This document shows positions 25,556-34,916 of a stretch of 64,000 nucleotides of DNA, piece after piece; the stretch's first letter is position 1, and each line of letters starts with the position of its first letter. A program made the translations under genes and the position numbers. Source of the stretch: Chryseobacterium ureilyticum (GTDB lineage: Bacteria; Bacteroidota; Bacteroidia; Flavobacteriales; Weeksellaceae); assembly GCF_900156735.1 (NCBI RefSeq), contig NZ_FTOL01000003.1, positions 124,001 through 188,000 on the forward strand, read 5' to 3'. The notes below the pieces were generated by a model. The model made no database searches, was not told the DNA's origin, and saw only the letters and a program-made list of their open reading frames with translations.

Positions 25556-26743
25556 CTAAGAAATTACACCACTTCCGATAAGTTCTTCATCAATATACCA
25601 TGATGCAAACTGTCCTTCAGCAATCGCAGACTGAGCTTCTTCAAATTCAACATAAAAAGCATTTTCAAACTGATGAAGTGTTGCTTTCTGCAAAGGCTGT
25701 CTGTATCTGAATCTTGCCATTACCTCCATAGATTGTCCATTCTGAAGTTTAAGATCCTCACGAACCCAATGAAGTTCAGAATTATCAATCTTTAAAGCTT
25801 TCTTGTAAAGCCCCTGGAAATGACTTCCTTCTCCTACAAAAAGAATATTGTTTTCCATATCTCTGGAAACAATGAAACAACTTTCTTTGTGTCCGCCTAT
25901 TCCTAAACCTTTACTTTGTCCGATAGTGAAAAACTGAGCACCTTGATGCTTTCCTATTACTTTTCCATCGGCTTTTTTATAGTTGATTTTTTTTGAAAGG
26001 AATTCAAGTTCTTCTTCTTTAGATGAAAAAGCAGGTTGTTCTTCAGCAAATAATGGAGAATCTTTGAAAATTTCTACAATTTCTCCTTCATTTGGCTTTA
26101 ATTGTTGCTGTAAAAACTGTGGAAGACTTACTTTCCCAATAAAACATAATCCCTGAGAATCTTTTTTATCAGCCGTTACCAATCCAATTTCTTTTGCAAT
26201 TTCTCTTACCTGAGGTTTTGTTAATTCCCCGATTGGAAATAAAGCTTTTGACAGCTGATCCTGGCTCAATTGGCAAAGGAAGTAAGACTGGTCTTTATTG
26301 TTATCTTTTCCGGCAAGCAAATGGAATATTTCCTTACCATTCTCATCAAAAGTTGAGTTTACCCTTGCATAATGTCCTGTAGCTACCTTATCCGCTCCTA
26401 AAGACATTGCCGTTTTCATGAAAACATCGAATTTTACTTCTCTGTTACATAAAACATCGGGATTTGGGGTTCTTCCTTTCTCGTACTCAGCGAACATATA
26501 ATCTACAATACGTTCCTTGTAAAGCTCGCTCATATCGATAACCTGGAAAGGAATTCCTAGTTTTTGTGCCACCATCAGGGCATCATTACTGTCCTCAATC
26601 CACGGACACTCATCTTCTAACGTTACGGAAGCATCGTTCCAGTTTCTCATAAACAAAGCCACTACTTCATGACCTTGCTGTTGTAGCAAATATGCTGTGA
26701 CACTGGAGTCTACACCTCCAGAAAGACCAACTACTATTTTCAT
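25556..26743 (-). CDS. mnmA: tRNA-specific 2-thiouridylase MnmA
   Basis: 395 aa. It adds sulfur to U34 of tRNA-Lys/Glu/Gln using ATP and persulfide sulfur. PP-loop GLSGGVDSS at the N-terminus, the first catalytic Cys in [18 protein letters not shown], and the second catalytic Cys in [10 protein letters not shown], followed by the beta-barrel tRNA-binding region ([22 protein letters not shown]). Length is slightly above E. coli MnmA (368 aa) because of a ~25-residue insert near residue 230. A -7 box lies about 50 nt upstream. Confidence 0.95.
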   Translation of the reverse strand: MKIVVGLSGGVDSSVTAYLLQQQGHEVVALFMRNWNDASVTLEDECPWIEDSNDALMVAQKLGIPFQVIDMSELYKERIVDYMFAEYEKGRTPNPDVLCNREVKFDVFMKTAMSLGADKVATGHYARVNSTFDENGKEIFHLLAGKDNNKDQSYFLCQLSQDQLSKALFPIGELTKPQVREIAKEIGLVTADKKDSQGLCFIGKVSLPQFLQQQLKPNEGEIVEIFKDSPLFAEEQPAFSSKEEELEFLSKKINYKKADGKVIGKHQGAQFFTIGQSKGLGIGGHKESCFIVSRDMENNILFVGEGSHFQGLYKKALKIDNSELHWVREDLKLQNGQSMEVMARFRYRQPLQKATLHQFENAFYVEFEEAQSAIAEGQFASWYIDEELIGSGVIS

Positions 26744-26793
26744 TATATTTCAATTTTACGAAACTCTTAACGGGAGTTCTTAGTTTGACCCGG

Positions 26794-26801
26794 CAAAAAT
26801 A
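26794..26801 (-). promoter_or_regulatory. -7 promoter box (TATTTTTG) for mnmA
   Basis: Exact TAnnTTTG on the minus strand, about 50 nt upstream of the mnmA ATG. Confidence 0.45.
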
Positions 26802-26912
26802 CAACTAAATATATTCGTAAAAAAACCATAATTTTAAACATCGATAAAAACGATATTAATTATAATCATCATATTGATGACATAAAATATTACCAAAATA
26901 AAGTATTTACAT

Positions 26913-27440
26913 ATGAAAAAGTTTATTATTTCTATGATGCTGATGATCTCAGGATCAGTTTTTTCCCAGGTTTCAATAGGTGCTCCCGTACAGGAAAATA
27001 ACAAATGGACTTTCGGTGGAGGAATCGGATTAGGATTTGGAAGTAACAGTTCCTTTTATTTACAGGCATCTCCAAGAGTAGGATACAGAATTACCGAAGA
27101 TCTTGAAGGTGGAGCAGTGGGAAGTGTTTCATGGCAGACTTCAGATTATTACAGGTCTACCATGTTTGGAATAGGACCATTTATCAATTACTATATTGGA
27201 CGCTCCTTTTATTTAAGTGGAAATTTTCAACACTATTTTATCAATTATAATGATAAATACTATGACTATAAATATAATAGAGAAGAAAATGCTCTGTACC
27301 TTGGAGGAGGATATATGCAAAGAATCGGAAATAATTCCTTTATGCAGATTGGTCTGATGTATAACGTACTTTGGAAAGAGAATTCTAGTGTATTCTCAAA
27401 CGGTCTGGTTCCGAATATAGGATTTGTGGTGGGACTTTAA
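26913..27440 (+). CDS. Outer-membrane beta-barrel protein
   Basis: 175 aa. Signal peptide (FIISMMLMISGSVFSQ) followed by alternating hydrophobic/polar strands (WTFGGGIGLGFGS, FYLQASPRVGYRITED, STMFGIGPFINYYI, ALYLGGGYMQRIG, MQIGLMYNVLW) ending in NIGFVVGL, consistent with an eight-stranded porin-like or OmpW/OmpX-type barrel. Role unknown. It stands alone between divergent mnmA and convergent clpC. Confidence 0.8.
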   Translation: MKKFIISMMLMISGSVFSQVSIGAPVQENNKWTFGGGIGLGFGSNSSFYLQASPRVGYRITEDLEGGAVGSVSWQTSDYYRSTMFGIGPFINYYIGRSFYLSGNFQHYFINYNDKYYDYKYNREENALYLGGGYMQRIGNNSFMQIGLMYNVLWKENSSVFSNGLVPNIGFVVGL

Positions 27441-27660
27441 TGATGGTATCCATTGAAAGAATCTGGCAGCATTCAATTGTATTGTAGACAAAATCTTTGC
27501 GTTTCACAACAATATTATTATTTAAATATAATCTCGGAGATTTTTCGGATTGACGCAGATAATTTTAGGCACTGCAATATTAATATTCAATAGGGATGGG
27601 CTTTAGCCCATCTTACAAAAATATAACATCAAATTGGCTTTAGCCAAAACTTATTAAAGT
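27441..27660. repeat. Intergenic region with GGCTTTAGCC-type repeats
   Basis: No gene. It contains GGGCTTTAGCCC (27600-27611) and TTGGCTTTAGCCAA (27634-27647), two small palindromes about 34 bp apart, in a style I associate with Chryseobacterium dispersed intergenic repeats, plus degenerate sequence such as TTTGCGTTTCAC and GACGCAGAT. Confidence 0.4.
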
Positions 27661-27661
27661 A

Positions 27662-27692
27662 AAAAGCATCGAGAAAACCCCGATGCTTTTCT
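27662..27692. terminator. Bidirectional terminator between the barrel gene and clpC
   Basis: Stem AAAAGCATCG/CGATGCTTTT around a short loop; A-run and T-run flank it, so both convergent transcripts can use it. Confidence 0.85.
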
Positions 27693-27718
27693 ATTGAAAT
27701 TAAATTATTTATTTAAAA

Positions 27719-30253
27719 TTAAGAAGACTTTTCTGCAGCTGAAGACTTCTTAGGTTTTGAAGTTTTTCCAACCAAAGCGTCTTTCGCTTCATTAAGATCA
27801 AGAACTACAGTTTCTCCTTCGTTCAGTTGTTTATTGACAAGCATTTCTGCTAATAAATCTTCAATATACTTCTGAATGGCTCTCTTCAATGGTCTTGCTC
27901 CGAAGTCTTTATCCCATCCTTTTTCAGAAATAAAGTTTTTCGCTTCTTCAGTTAATTCAACTTTATATCCTAATTTTTCAAGTCTGCCATAAAGCTTGTT
28001 CAGTTCAATATCAATGATTTTCTTGATATCATCCTGTACAAGAGAGTTGAAGATAACGATATCATCAATTCTGTTTAAGAATTCAGGAGCAAATGCTTTT
28101 TTAAGTGCATTTTCAATGGTACTTCTTGCTCTTGAGTCTGAAGTAGTTTTCTTCGCTGATGTACCAAATCCTACACCGTCTCCGAAATCTTTAAGATCTC
28201 TTGTTCCAATGTTTGAAGTAAGAATAATGATCGTATTTCTAAAGTCGATTTTTCTACCTAAACTATCTGTTACGTGACCTTCATCAAGGATCTGTAATAA
28301 GATATTGAATACATCCGGGTGAGCTTTTTCAATCTCATCCAAAAGAACCACAGCATAAGGCTTTCTTCTTACCGCTTCAGTCAATTGACCACCTTCTTCG
28401 TAACCAACATATCCCGGAGGCGCACCTACCAATCTTGAAACAGCGAATTTCTCCATGTATTCACTCATGTCAATTCGGATAAGAGACTCATCTGATTCAA
28501 AAAGTTCTCTCGCCATTACTTTTGCCAATTCGGTTTTACCAACCCCTGTTGTTCCAAGGAAGATAAATGTACCTATTGGACGGTTAGGATCTTTAAGACC
28601 AGCTCTGTTTCTTTGAATTGCCTTAACAACTTTTTTCACAGCATCTTCCTGTCCGATCACTTTTCCGTTCAGTTTCTCGTCCATCTGAGCTAACTTATCA
28701 AGCTCATTTTTGCCCACTTTCGTTACAGGAACTCCACTCATCATAGAAACCACTTCGGCTACATTTTCTTCGCTTACGGTTTCTTTTTTCTCTTTTACAT
28801 CCTTATCCCACTTTTCCTGAGCGGCATTCAGTTCCATCTGAAGACGTTCCTCTTCATCTTTAAGCTTTCTTGCTTCAAGATAATCCTGAGCTTTTACAGC
28901 CTTTTGTTTCAGTTCTTTGATTTCCTCAATTTTCTTTTCAAAATCGATGATCTCAGTAGGAACTTTCATGTTCTTGATGTAGACTCTTGATCCAGCTTCA
29001 TCCATTGCATCAATGGCTTTGTCCGGTAAGAAACGATCAGTAATATATCTTGATGTCAAATTGACACACGCTGCAATCGCTTCAGGAGTATAAATCACAT
29101 TGTGGTGCTCTTCATACTTATCTTTAATCTGGTTCAGAATCTGAATGGTTTCATCAATAGAAGTAGGTTCCACCATTACTTTCTGGAATCTTCTTTCTAA
29201 AGCTCCGTCTTTTTCAATATACTGACGGTATTCATCCAGAGTAGTAGCCCCGATGCATTGAATTTCACCTCTTGCCAAAGCCGGTTTGAACATATTGGAT
29301 GCATCTAAACTTCCTGTAGAACTTCCTGCACCTACAATAGTGTGAAGCTCATCAATAAATAAGATGACATCTCTGTTTTTCTCCAGTTCGGTCATGATTG
29401 CTTTCATTCTTTCCTCAAACTGACCACGATATTTTGTTCCGGCAACTAAACTTGCCAGATCCAAAGTGATCACGCGTTTTCCATAAAGAACTCTTGATAC
29501 TTTTTTCTGTTGAATTCTTAAAGCAAGACCTTCCGCAATCGCAGATTTACCAACTCCGGGCTCCCCGATAAGAAGCGGATTGTTTTTCTTTCTACGAGAT
29601 AAGATTTGAGAAACTCTCTCAATTTCTTTTTCACGTCCGATTACTGGGTCTAATTTTCCATCTCTAGCCAAAGAAGTTAAGTCTCTACCAAAGTTATCCA
29701 AAGTTGGAGTCTTACTTTTTGCAGAACCTAAATTTCCTGTAGGCTTTCTCATTTGCTCAAATTCCTCTCTTTCATCATCATCATCGTAAGCGCTCATCTG
29801 TGGAGACTGCCCGGAATTTTTAAGCATAGTCTGATACTCTCTTGAAACTCCTTCATAATCGATGTCATATGCTCCCAGAATATTTGAAGTAGGATCTTCA
29901 TATTTATATAGAATACCTAAAAGCAGGTGAACGGTATTAATTTCATTGCTTTTATATTGACGACATTCTAGCTCTGCACGTTTAATGGCATGATCTGCCA
30001 TCTTAGTGAAAGAAATATTGGTAACCTCTTCAGAAATAGGATTAAGACTTGTTGTATTTAAAGTTTCAATTTTTCTTCTGATTTGTGTTAAATCCGCATT
30101 AAGGTTTTGAAGGATTTCTTTTGCAGAGTTTTCCGTTTTTATAATACCTAAAAGTAGATGTTCTGTATTGAGAAATTCACTTTTCAGCCTTTTAGCTTCG
30201 CTTTTGCTTTGTTTGAACACTTGGCTCAAACCTTGTGAAAACTTATAATCCAT
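27719..30253 (-). CDS. clpC: ATP-dependent Clp protease ATPase subunit ClpC
   Basis: 844 aa from ATG 30253. Clp-N double repeat (residues ~1-150), AAA+ domain 1 with Walker A GEPGVGKSA and ILFIDELHTIVGAG, a middle coiled-coil region with a UVR-like segment (KAQDYLEARKLKDEEERLQ), AAA+ domain 2 with GTTGVGKTELAK and VVLLDEIEKAHPDV, then the D2-small domain with GARPLKR. It unfolds substrates for ClpP. A Lys/Ser-rich tail (KPKKSSAAEKSS) ends the protein. An in-frame ATG 12 nt earlier is an alternative start. Confidence 0.95.
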   Translation of the reverse strand: MDYKFSQGLSQVFKQSKSEAKRLKSEFLNTEHLLLGIIKTENSAKEILQNLNADLTQIRRKIETLNTTSLNPISEEVTNISFTKMADHAIKRAELECRQYKSNEINTVHLLLGILYKYEDPTSNILGAYDIDYEGVSREYQTMLKNSGQSPQMSAYDDDDEREEFEQMRKPTGNLGSAKSKTPTLDNFGRDLTSLARDGKLDPVIGREKEIERVSQILSRRKKNNPLLIGEPGVGKSAIAEGLALRIQQKKVSRVLYGKRVITLDLASLVAGTKYRGQFEERMKAIMTELEKNRDVILFIDELHTIVGAGSSTGSLDASNMFKPALARGEIQCIGATTLDEYRQYIEKDGALERRFQKVMVEPTSIDETIQILNQIKDKYEEHHNVIYTPEAIAACVNLTSRYITDRFLPDKAIDAMDEAGSRVYIKNMKVPTEIIDFEKKIEEIKELKQKAVKAQDYLEARKLKDEEERLQMELNAAQEKWDKDVKEKKETVSEENVAEVVSMMSGVPVTKVGKNELDKLAQMDEKLNGKVIGQEDAVKKVVKAIQRNRAGLKDPNRPIGTFIFLGTTGVGKTELAKVMARELFESDESLIRIDMSEYMEKFAVSRLVGAPPGYVGYEEGGQLTEAVRRKPYAVVLLDEIEKAHPDVFNILLQILDEGHVTDSLGRKIDFRNTIIILTSNIGTRDLKDFGDGVGFGTSAKKTTSDSRARSTIENALKKAFAPEFLNRIDDIVIFNSLVQDDIKKIIDIELNKLYGRLEKLGYKVELTEEAKNFISEKGWDKDFGARPLKRAIQKYIEDLLAEMLVNKQLNEGETVVLDLNEAKDALVGKTSKPKKSSAAEKSS

Positions 30254-30377
30254 AATATATCTCATTAGAATAAAGGCAACGTTACCATTTATTCATTATC
30301 TAAATTACAAATATTTTACCAAAAATCAATTAATGACTTTATGTCACAAAAAATTTTATTATCTTATTGAAAATGAT

Positions 30378-30385
30378 TAAGTTTG
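30378..30385 (+). promoter_or_regulatory. -7 promoter box (TAAGTTTG) for the 30405 operon
   Basis: Exact TAnnTTTG 20 nt before the ATG at 30405. Confidence 0.5.
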
Positions 30386-30404
30386 TTATTCCTAAAAATT
30401 CCTC

Positions 30405-30629
30405 ATGAATCCTGAAATTACTACTTATATTGGATACTCAGCCTCAGTTTTTATCGTATTGAGTTTCATATTGAAAGATGTAAGCAAAATCAGAGTTGTT
30501 AATATGATCGGGTGTATTTGCTTTGTCATTTATGGTATCTTTAATGGGATGCTTTGGCCGGTTATCATCCCGAACGGACTTATCTGCTTTATTCAAATCT
30601 ATCATTTATTGCTTGGTAAAAAAGCTTGA
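30405..30629 (+). CDS. Small three-helix membrane protein (PQ-loop/YgjV-like)
   Basis: 74 aa with three hydrophobic helices: TTYIGYSASVFIVLSFIL, VVNMIGCICFVIYGIF and PVIIPNGLICFIQIYHLL. The N-x-x-G...YG and PN spacing resembles a single triple-helix unit of SemiSWEET/PQ-loop or YgjV proteins, some of which transport sugars. The stop overlaps the ATG of the following glycosyltransferase, so the two are co-translated and may serve glycan metabolism. Confidence 0.65.
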   Translation: MNPEITTYIGYSASVFIVLSFILKDVSKIRVVNMIGCICFVIYGIFNGMLWPVIIPNGLICFIQIYHLLLGKKA

Positions 30630-31729
30630 TGAAGAAAAAAATAATTACATCTGCCTTCAGTAATTTATATACAGACCAGCGTATTGAAAAGGTTTGCCGT
30701 ACTCTTTATGAGAATGGATATGATATAGAACTCATTGGTAATGATTGGAATGGAGCTGAAGATATGCAGCGCCCTTACCCGTTCTCACGAATTCATTTAT
30801 CGTCTAAAAGTTTAAAAACAGCTTACTTTGAATTTAACTGGAAGCTATACCATGCGCTGAAAAAAAAAGCAGATCGTAATACAATTCTTCATGCTAACGA
30901 TATTGATGCATTATACCCAAACTATCTTATTGCTAAAAAGCTAAACATTCCATTGGTTTTTGATAGTCATGAAATCTTTTCAGAAATGCCTGCGGTTCAG
31001 GGCAAAATGTCACAAAAATTGTGGCGTTATGTCGAAAAAACTGTCATTCCGGAGCTGAAATGGATGATCACAGCAAGTGGAAGCTATGCAAAATGGTTTC
31101 AGAAAAAATATGGTATTCAACCGATAGTTGTTCAAAATGCACCAAGAAGATTAAATACTGCTATTGATATTCCTGAAAATAATCCTAAAATACTTTTATA
31201 TCAAGGAGCAATCAATCCGTTTAGAGGTATTGATAAAGTGATCAAGGCGATGCATTACCTTGAAGATGTTATTTTAAAGATAGCGGGTGATGGTCCCAGA
31301 AAACATGAATACGAAAATCTTGTAATAAAGGAAAATCTTAATCATAAAGTTCAGTTTCTTGGAAAATTAATACCTGAAGATCTGAGAAAAATTACTTTAA
31401 CAGCAGATTGCGGGATGAGTATTGAAGAAAATGGGGGAGATAGTTATCTTTATTCGTTACCTAATAAGGTTTTAGACTGTATTCAGGCTCATGTTCCTTT
31501 AATTCTGTCAGATCTTCCCGAAATGCAGAATATAAAAAACCAGTTTGATGTGGGTGAGATCATTAAAGATCATCAGCCGGAAAATATTGCAGCAGCCGTG
31601 AAAAAGGTTTTAAGAAAAGGAAGAATGAATTATAAGTCTGAACTCGAAAAAGCATCTCAGTTTCTTTGTTGGGAAAATGAAGAAATAAAACTATTACAGG
31701 TTTTTGAAAAAGCTTCTAACGCTTTATAG
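30629..31729 (+). CDS. Glycosyltransferase, family 4 type (GT-B)
   Basis: 366 aa from the ATG overlapping the upstream stop. GT-B layout: N-terminal acceptor domain (FDSHEIFSEMPAVQG) and C-terminal donor domain with ILLYQGAINPFRGIDKVIKAM, LKIAGDGPRKHEYENL, VQFLGKLIPEDLRKI and the E-x7-E-like SIEENGGDSYLYSLPNKVLD. It probably adds a sugar to lipooligosaccharide or another surface glycan. Acceptor and donor cannot be told from sequence. The three glycosyltransferases here are split by sufE. Confidence 0.88.
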   Translation: MKKKIITSAFSNLYTDQRIEKVCRTLYENGYDIELIGNDWNGAEDMQRPYPFSRIHLSSKSLKTAYFEFNWKLYHALKKKADRNTILHANDIDALYPNYLIAKKLNIPLVFDSHEIFSEMPAVQGKMSQKLWRYVEKTVIPELKWMITASGSYAKWFQKKYGIQPIVVQNAPRRLNTAIDIPENNPKILLYQGAINPFRGIDKVIKAMHYLEDVILKIAGDGPRKHEYENLVIKENLNHKVQFLGKLIPEDLRKITLTADCGMSIEENGGDSYLYSLPNKVLDCIQAHVPLILSDLPEMQNIKNQFDVGEIIKDHQPENIAAAVKKVLRKGRMNYKSELEKASQFLCWENEEIKLLQVFEKASNAL

Positions 31730-31804
31730 ATGTGTTCTACAAGATAATGGTATTTGCCCAAGTAGACTTATGGTTTATGACTGAATGCCTAAAGCATAAT
31801 TTAT

Positions 31805-31812
31805 TATCTTTG
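31805..31812 (+). promoter_or_regulatory. -7 promoter box (TATCTTTG) for sufE
   Basis: Exact TAnnTTTG, giving a leader of about 15 nt to the ATG at 31833. It supports ATG over the upstream in-frame TTG. Confidence 0.55.
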
Positions 31813-31832
31813 CACAAAGAAATTTGATTAAA

Positions 31833-32252
31833 ATGACCATTAAAGAAAAACAGCAGGAAATAATCGACGAATTTGCGTTTCTTGAGGATTGGGAGCAGAA
31901 ATACGAGTACATCATTGATCTTGGAAAAGAACTGAAAGGACTTTCTGAGGATAAGAAAATTGATGACAACTTGATTAAAGGCTGCCAAAGTAAAGTATGG
32001 ATCGACGCTGAATTTAAAGACGGTAAACTTTTCTTTAATGCTGATTCTGACGGAATTTTACCCAAAGGTATTGTTTCGCTTTTGGTGAGTATTTACAGTG
32101 GACATTCTACTCAGGAAATCCTTGATTCTGACTTTGAATTTATCTCAGAGATCGGATTGCAGGAATTTCTTTCACCATCAAGAGCCAATGGATTGATGGC
32201 AATGACTAAGCAAATCAAATTTTACGCAGTAGCTTATCAACTGAAATCATAA
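31833..32252 (+). CDS. sufE: SufE cysteine-desulfurase activator
   Basis: 139 aa. It accepts persulfide sulfur from SufS for Fe-S cluster assembly. Typical elements: FAFLEDWEQKYEYIIDLG, the sulfur-accepting Cys in LIKGCQSKVWIDAE, and IGLQEFLSPSRANGL near the C-terminus. Length and fold match E. coli SufE (138 aa). It is isolated from other suf genes, which are not in this window, and heads a run with two glycosyltransferase genes (2-nt gap to the next gene). Confidence 0.94.
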   Translation: MTIKEKQQEIIDEFAFLEDWEQKYEYIIDLGKELKGLSEDKKIDDNLIKGCQSKVWIDAEFKDGKLFFNADSDGILPKGIVSLLVSIYSGHSTQEILDSDFEFISEIGLQEFLSPSRANGLMAMTKQIKFYAVAYQLKS

Positions 32253-32254
32253 CT

Positions 32255-33220
32255 GTGACTAGAATTTTAGCATATCGTTTTTCTGCATTTGGAGATGTTG
32301 CAATGACGGTTCCTGTTTTTAAGGAATTTCTTGAGCAAAATCCCGGTGTGGAGATTGTCATGGTATCCAGAAAAAACTTTGAAGCTTTATTTGCCGGAAT
32401 TCCCAATGTTATATTTAAAGGAATTAATCTTGATGATTATAAAGGTTTTTTTGGACTGAGAAGATTGAGTAATGAACTGATGAGCGAGTTTAATCCTGAT
32501 TATGTTGCTAATCTTCATGATGTGATCAGAACCAAAATTTTGGATAGATTATACCGAAGAAAAGGGTTAAAAGTTTTTAAAATAAATAAAGGAAAAGAGG
32601 AAAAAGAACATCTTACTGATGTATGGAATCTCGATAAAGTTCAATTGAAAAAAACAGTTGAGCGTTATGCTGATGTATTTAGAGAAATGGGTTTTAAAGT
32701 AGAATTGTCACATCAGCTTAGACCAATTTTAAGCCATAAATCCGGTGTTGGTTTTGCGCCTTTTGCACAACATAAAGGAAAGATGCTTCCTCTGGAAAAA
32801 TCCTTTGAATTAGCTCGCATTTTAGCCCAAAAATATACTATATACTTCTTTGGGGGCGGAAAAAAAGAAACGGAAACCCTTGAAAAATGGGAAACCTTGA
32901 TCCCCAACACCAAAAGCCTTTCCGGAAAACTAAGCCTTACTGAAGAACTTCAAAAGATTGCAGAACTGGATGTTATGATCTCCATGGATTCTGCGAATAT
33001 GCACCTTGCCAGTATTGTGGGAACCAGATGTGTTTCTATATGGTGTGCAACACATCCTTATGCCGGATTTTTAGGATTCGGGCAAAAAGAAGAAGATGTA
33101 GTTCAGGTAAAGGATCTTTCCTGTAGACCATGCTCTGTTTTTGGAGATAAAGAATGCTATAGGGGAGATTGGGCATGTCTGGAAGAATTTACCATCCAGA
33201 AAGTCATAGATAAAATCTGA
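32255..33220 (+). CDS. Glycosyltransferase family 9 (heptosyltransferase-like)
   Basis: 321 aa, GTG start 2 nt after sufE. RFSAFGDVAMTVPV matches the N-terminal GT9 motif, and the donor side shows GVGFAPFAQHKGKMLP, FGGGKKETE, SLTEELQKIAELDVMISMDSANMHLASIVGT, then the characteristic CRPCSVFGDKEC segment. GT9 enzymes add heptose or related sugars to the lipid A-core. Together with the following GT2 it probably builds the lipooligosaccharide core. Confidence 0.9.
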   Translation: MTRILAYRFSAFGDVAMTVPVFKEFLEQNPGVEIVMVSRKNFEALFAGIPNVIFKGINLDDYKGFFGLRRLSNELMSEFNPDYVANLHDVIRTKILDRLYRRKGLKVFKINKGKEEKEHLTDVWNLDKVQLKKTVERYADVFREMGFKVELSHQLRPILSHKSGVGFAPFAQHKGKMLPLEKSFELARILAQKYTIYFFGGGKKETETLEKWETLIPNTKSLSGKLSLTEELQKIAELDVMISMDSANMHLASIVGTRCVSIWCATHPYAGFLGFGQKEEDVVQVKDLSCRPCSVFGDKECYRGDWACLEEFTIQKVIDKI

Positions 33221-33224
33221 TGAA

Positions 33225-34124
33225 ATGAAGCTTTCTATCTGTATTCCCGTCTATAATTTTGATGTTCGTGAATTGGTTTTTGATTTAAAAAAAGAAATTG
33301 AAGCCGAAGAAATTGAAGCCGAAATTATTTTGATCGATGATGCTTCAAAAGAAAATTTTAAAGAGACTAATAAAAACCTTGAAGATCAGGTTTATCATTT
33401 TGATTTTCTTGAAAAAAATATTGGACGTTCCCGCATCCGTAACCGTTTTCTGACGTTTTCAACAGGAGAATATCTGTTATTTCTAGATTGTGACGGAAAG
33501 GTTATTGGTAAAAACTTCCTGAAAAATTATATTCAGTTTATACAAAATAATCCACAAACAGGTATCATTTACGGAGGTAGGACTGTTTCCGGATACTTTC
33601 CTGATTCTGATCATTATTTAAGATGGAAATTTGCTGTAGAAAGAGAAAATCTTTCCGTTGAGTCACGGATAAAAAAGCCTTATTTAAGTTTTCAGACTAA
33701 TAATTTTGTAATCCGTAAAGAAATATTGGAAAAAATTGGTTTTAATCCTGAATTTCAGAAATACGGATATGAAGACCTTCTTTTTGCTATGGACTTAAAG
33801 TCTGATAATATAAAGATTGATCACATTGATAATCCAATTTTTAATAATGATTTAGAGAGTAATATCGTTTATCTGGGAAAAGTAGAGGAATCGGTGGAAA
33901 GTTTATCACATATGCTAAAGGACGAAATGCTGAGGTCAAAACTTTCAGAGGTAAAGTTGGTTAAATTATACAATAAACTTGCAAATTCACCTCTAAAATT
34001 CATTTTAAATATTTTCTTTAATATAGGTGAGGGAGGTGTAAAAAGAAAGCTTTCTAAAGGAGATGTGAGCCTTCGTTATCTTGATATATATAAACTGGGG
34101 CTTCTTTTAAGGAAGATGAAATAA
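33225..34124 (+). CDS. Glycosyltransferase family 2 (GT-A)
   Basis: 299 aa. GT-A nucleotide-binding start SICIPVYNFDVRELV, AEIILIDDASKENF, NIGRSRIRNRF, a D-x-D-like LFLDCDGKVI, then QTNNFVIRKEILEKIGFNPEFQKYGYEDLLF with the conserved ED. The final ~80 residues are basic and helical and may sit at the membrane surface. It lies 4 nt after the GT9 gene, in the same transcript. Its sugar donor is unknown. Confidence 0.9.
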   Translation: MKLSICIPVYNFDVRELVFDLKKEIEAEEIEAEIILIDDASKENFKETNKNLEDQVYHFDFLEKNIGRSRIRNRFLTFSTGEYLLFLDCDGKVIGKNFLKNYIQFIQNNPQTGIIYGGRTVSGYFPDSDHYLRWKFAVERENLSVESRIKKPYLSFQTNNFVIRKEILEKIGFNPEFQKYGYEDLLFAMDLKSDNIKIDHIDNPIFNNDLESNIVYLGKVEESVESLSHMLKDEMLRSKLSEVKLVKLYNKLANSPLKFILNIFFNIGEGGVKRKLSKGDVSLRYLDIYKLGLLLRKMK

Positions 34125-34561
34125 TATTTTTCTTTAGACCAGATTCAAAAATAAACAGATATATTTTTATTGAGATTTCCAACAATAATTGTTATAGATG
34201 AGGTTATAAGGCTATCCTTACCTTCATTAATTCTATTATATTTTAGTATTTCAACCGCAGAAATATTTTTTTATTAATATCTCTATTTTATCTAATTCAG
34301 TGGGAATTTTAAAATAAGAGATCTGATTAAAATTTAACCTTAGAATAGCAAAGTGAATAAAATTAATATAAAAGATATGAGCGTAATGTAGACTAGATGC
34401 TTACTTGTGTTTTGTAATGAATTATTTTCAATAAAACAGGTTGTTTGTTTAATGATTGTTGTTTATTTTGTTTATTTTATATTTTTTATTTGTTTTTTTA
34501 ATATAATTGTTGAGATATTCTATTGTGTGAATATTGTTGAAAAACTAAAAATTTTAAAAAG
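34125..34561. other. 437-bp AT-rich intergenic region
   Basis: No gene, tRNA or convincing terminator. The sequence is unusually AT-rich with T-rich tracts (for example 34441-34505) and lacks an exact TAnnTTTG box, so the promoter of the secreted peptide gene cannot be placed. Composition hints at the edge of an acquired segment. Confidence 0.5.
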
Positions 34562-34852
34562 ATGAAAAAATTAATCTTAATTGTTGCTCTTGGAGTAACT
34601 GGAGTTATGAGTGCAAAAGAGGTAGCTGATAAAAAAGTTGATACTACGGAGAAGAAAGCTATTAGTAACAAAACTTCTAATAAAGCAAAGGCTGTTTTTT
34701 ATCAGTGGATAGGAGTTTCTACTTGGTGTGGTAAAGTATTTTATCTAGATGCAAGTGATTATACAGGTGTAGGGGAGCTGAATGATGCTGCTACTCAGTT
34801 TACAAATCAGCAATGTGCTGGTGCTTCTACATTTACAGGTCAGTATACATAG
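34562..34852 (+). CDS. Small secreted protein of unknown function
   Basis: 96 aa. Signal peptide (KKLILIVALGVTGVMSAKE), a charged low-complexity stretch (DKKVDTTEKKAISNKTSNKAK), then a ~50-residue mature C-terminus with two cysteines (STWCGKVF and NQQCAGAS) that could pair. It precedes a GLPGLI-family gene by 64 nt in the same orientation, a pairing that may be functional. The leader-plus-Cys design resembles exported small peptides rather than an enzyme. Confidence 0.7.
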   Translation: MKKLILIVALGVTGVMSAKEVADKKVDTTEKKAISNKTSNKAKAVFYQWIGVSTWCGKVFYLDASDYTGVGELNDAATQFTNQQCAGASTFTGQYT

Positions 34853-34916
34853 GGGAAATTATTTTTAACTTGAATCAGTGGCTTTTAAGTTGCTGATTCT
34901 TTATTTATATTAAATC

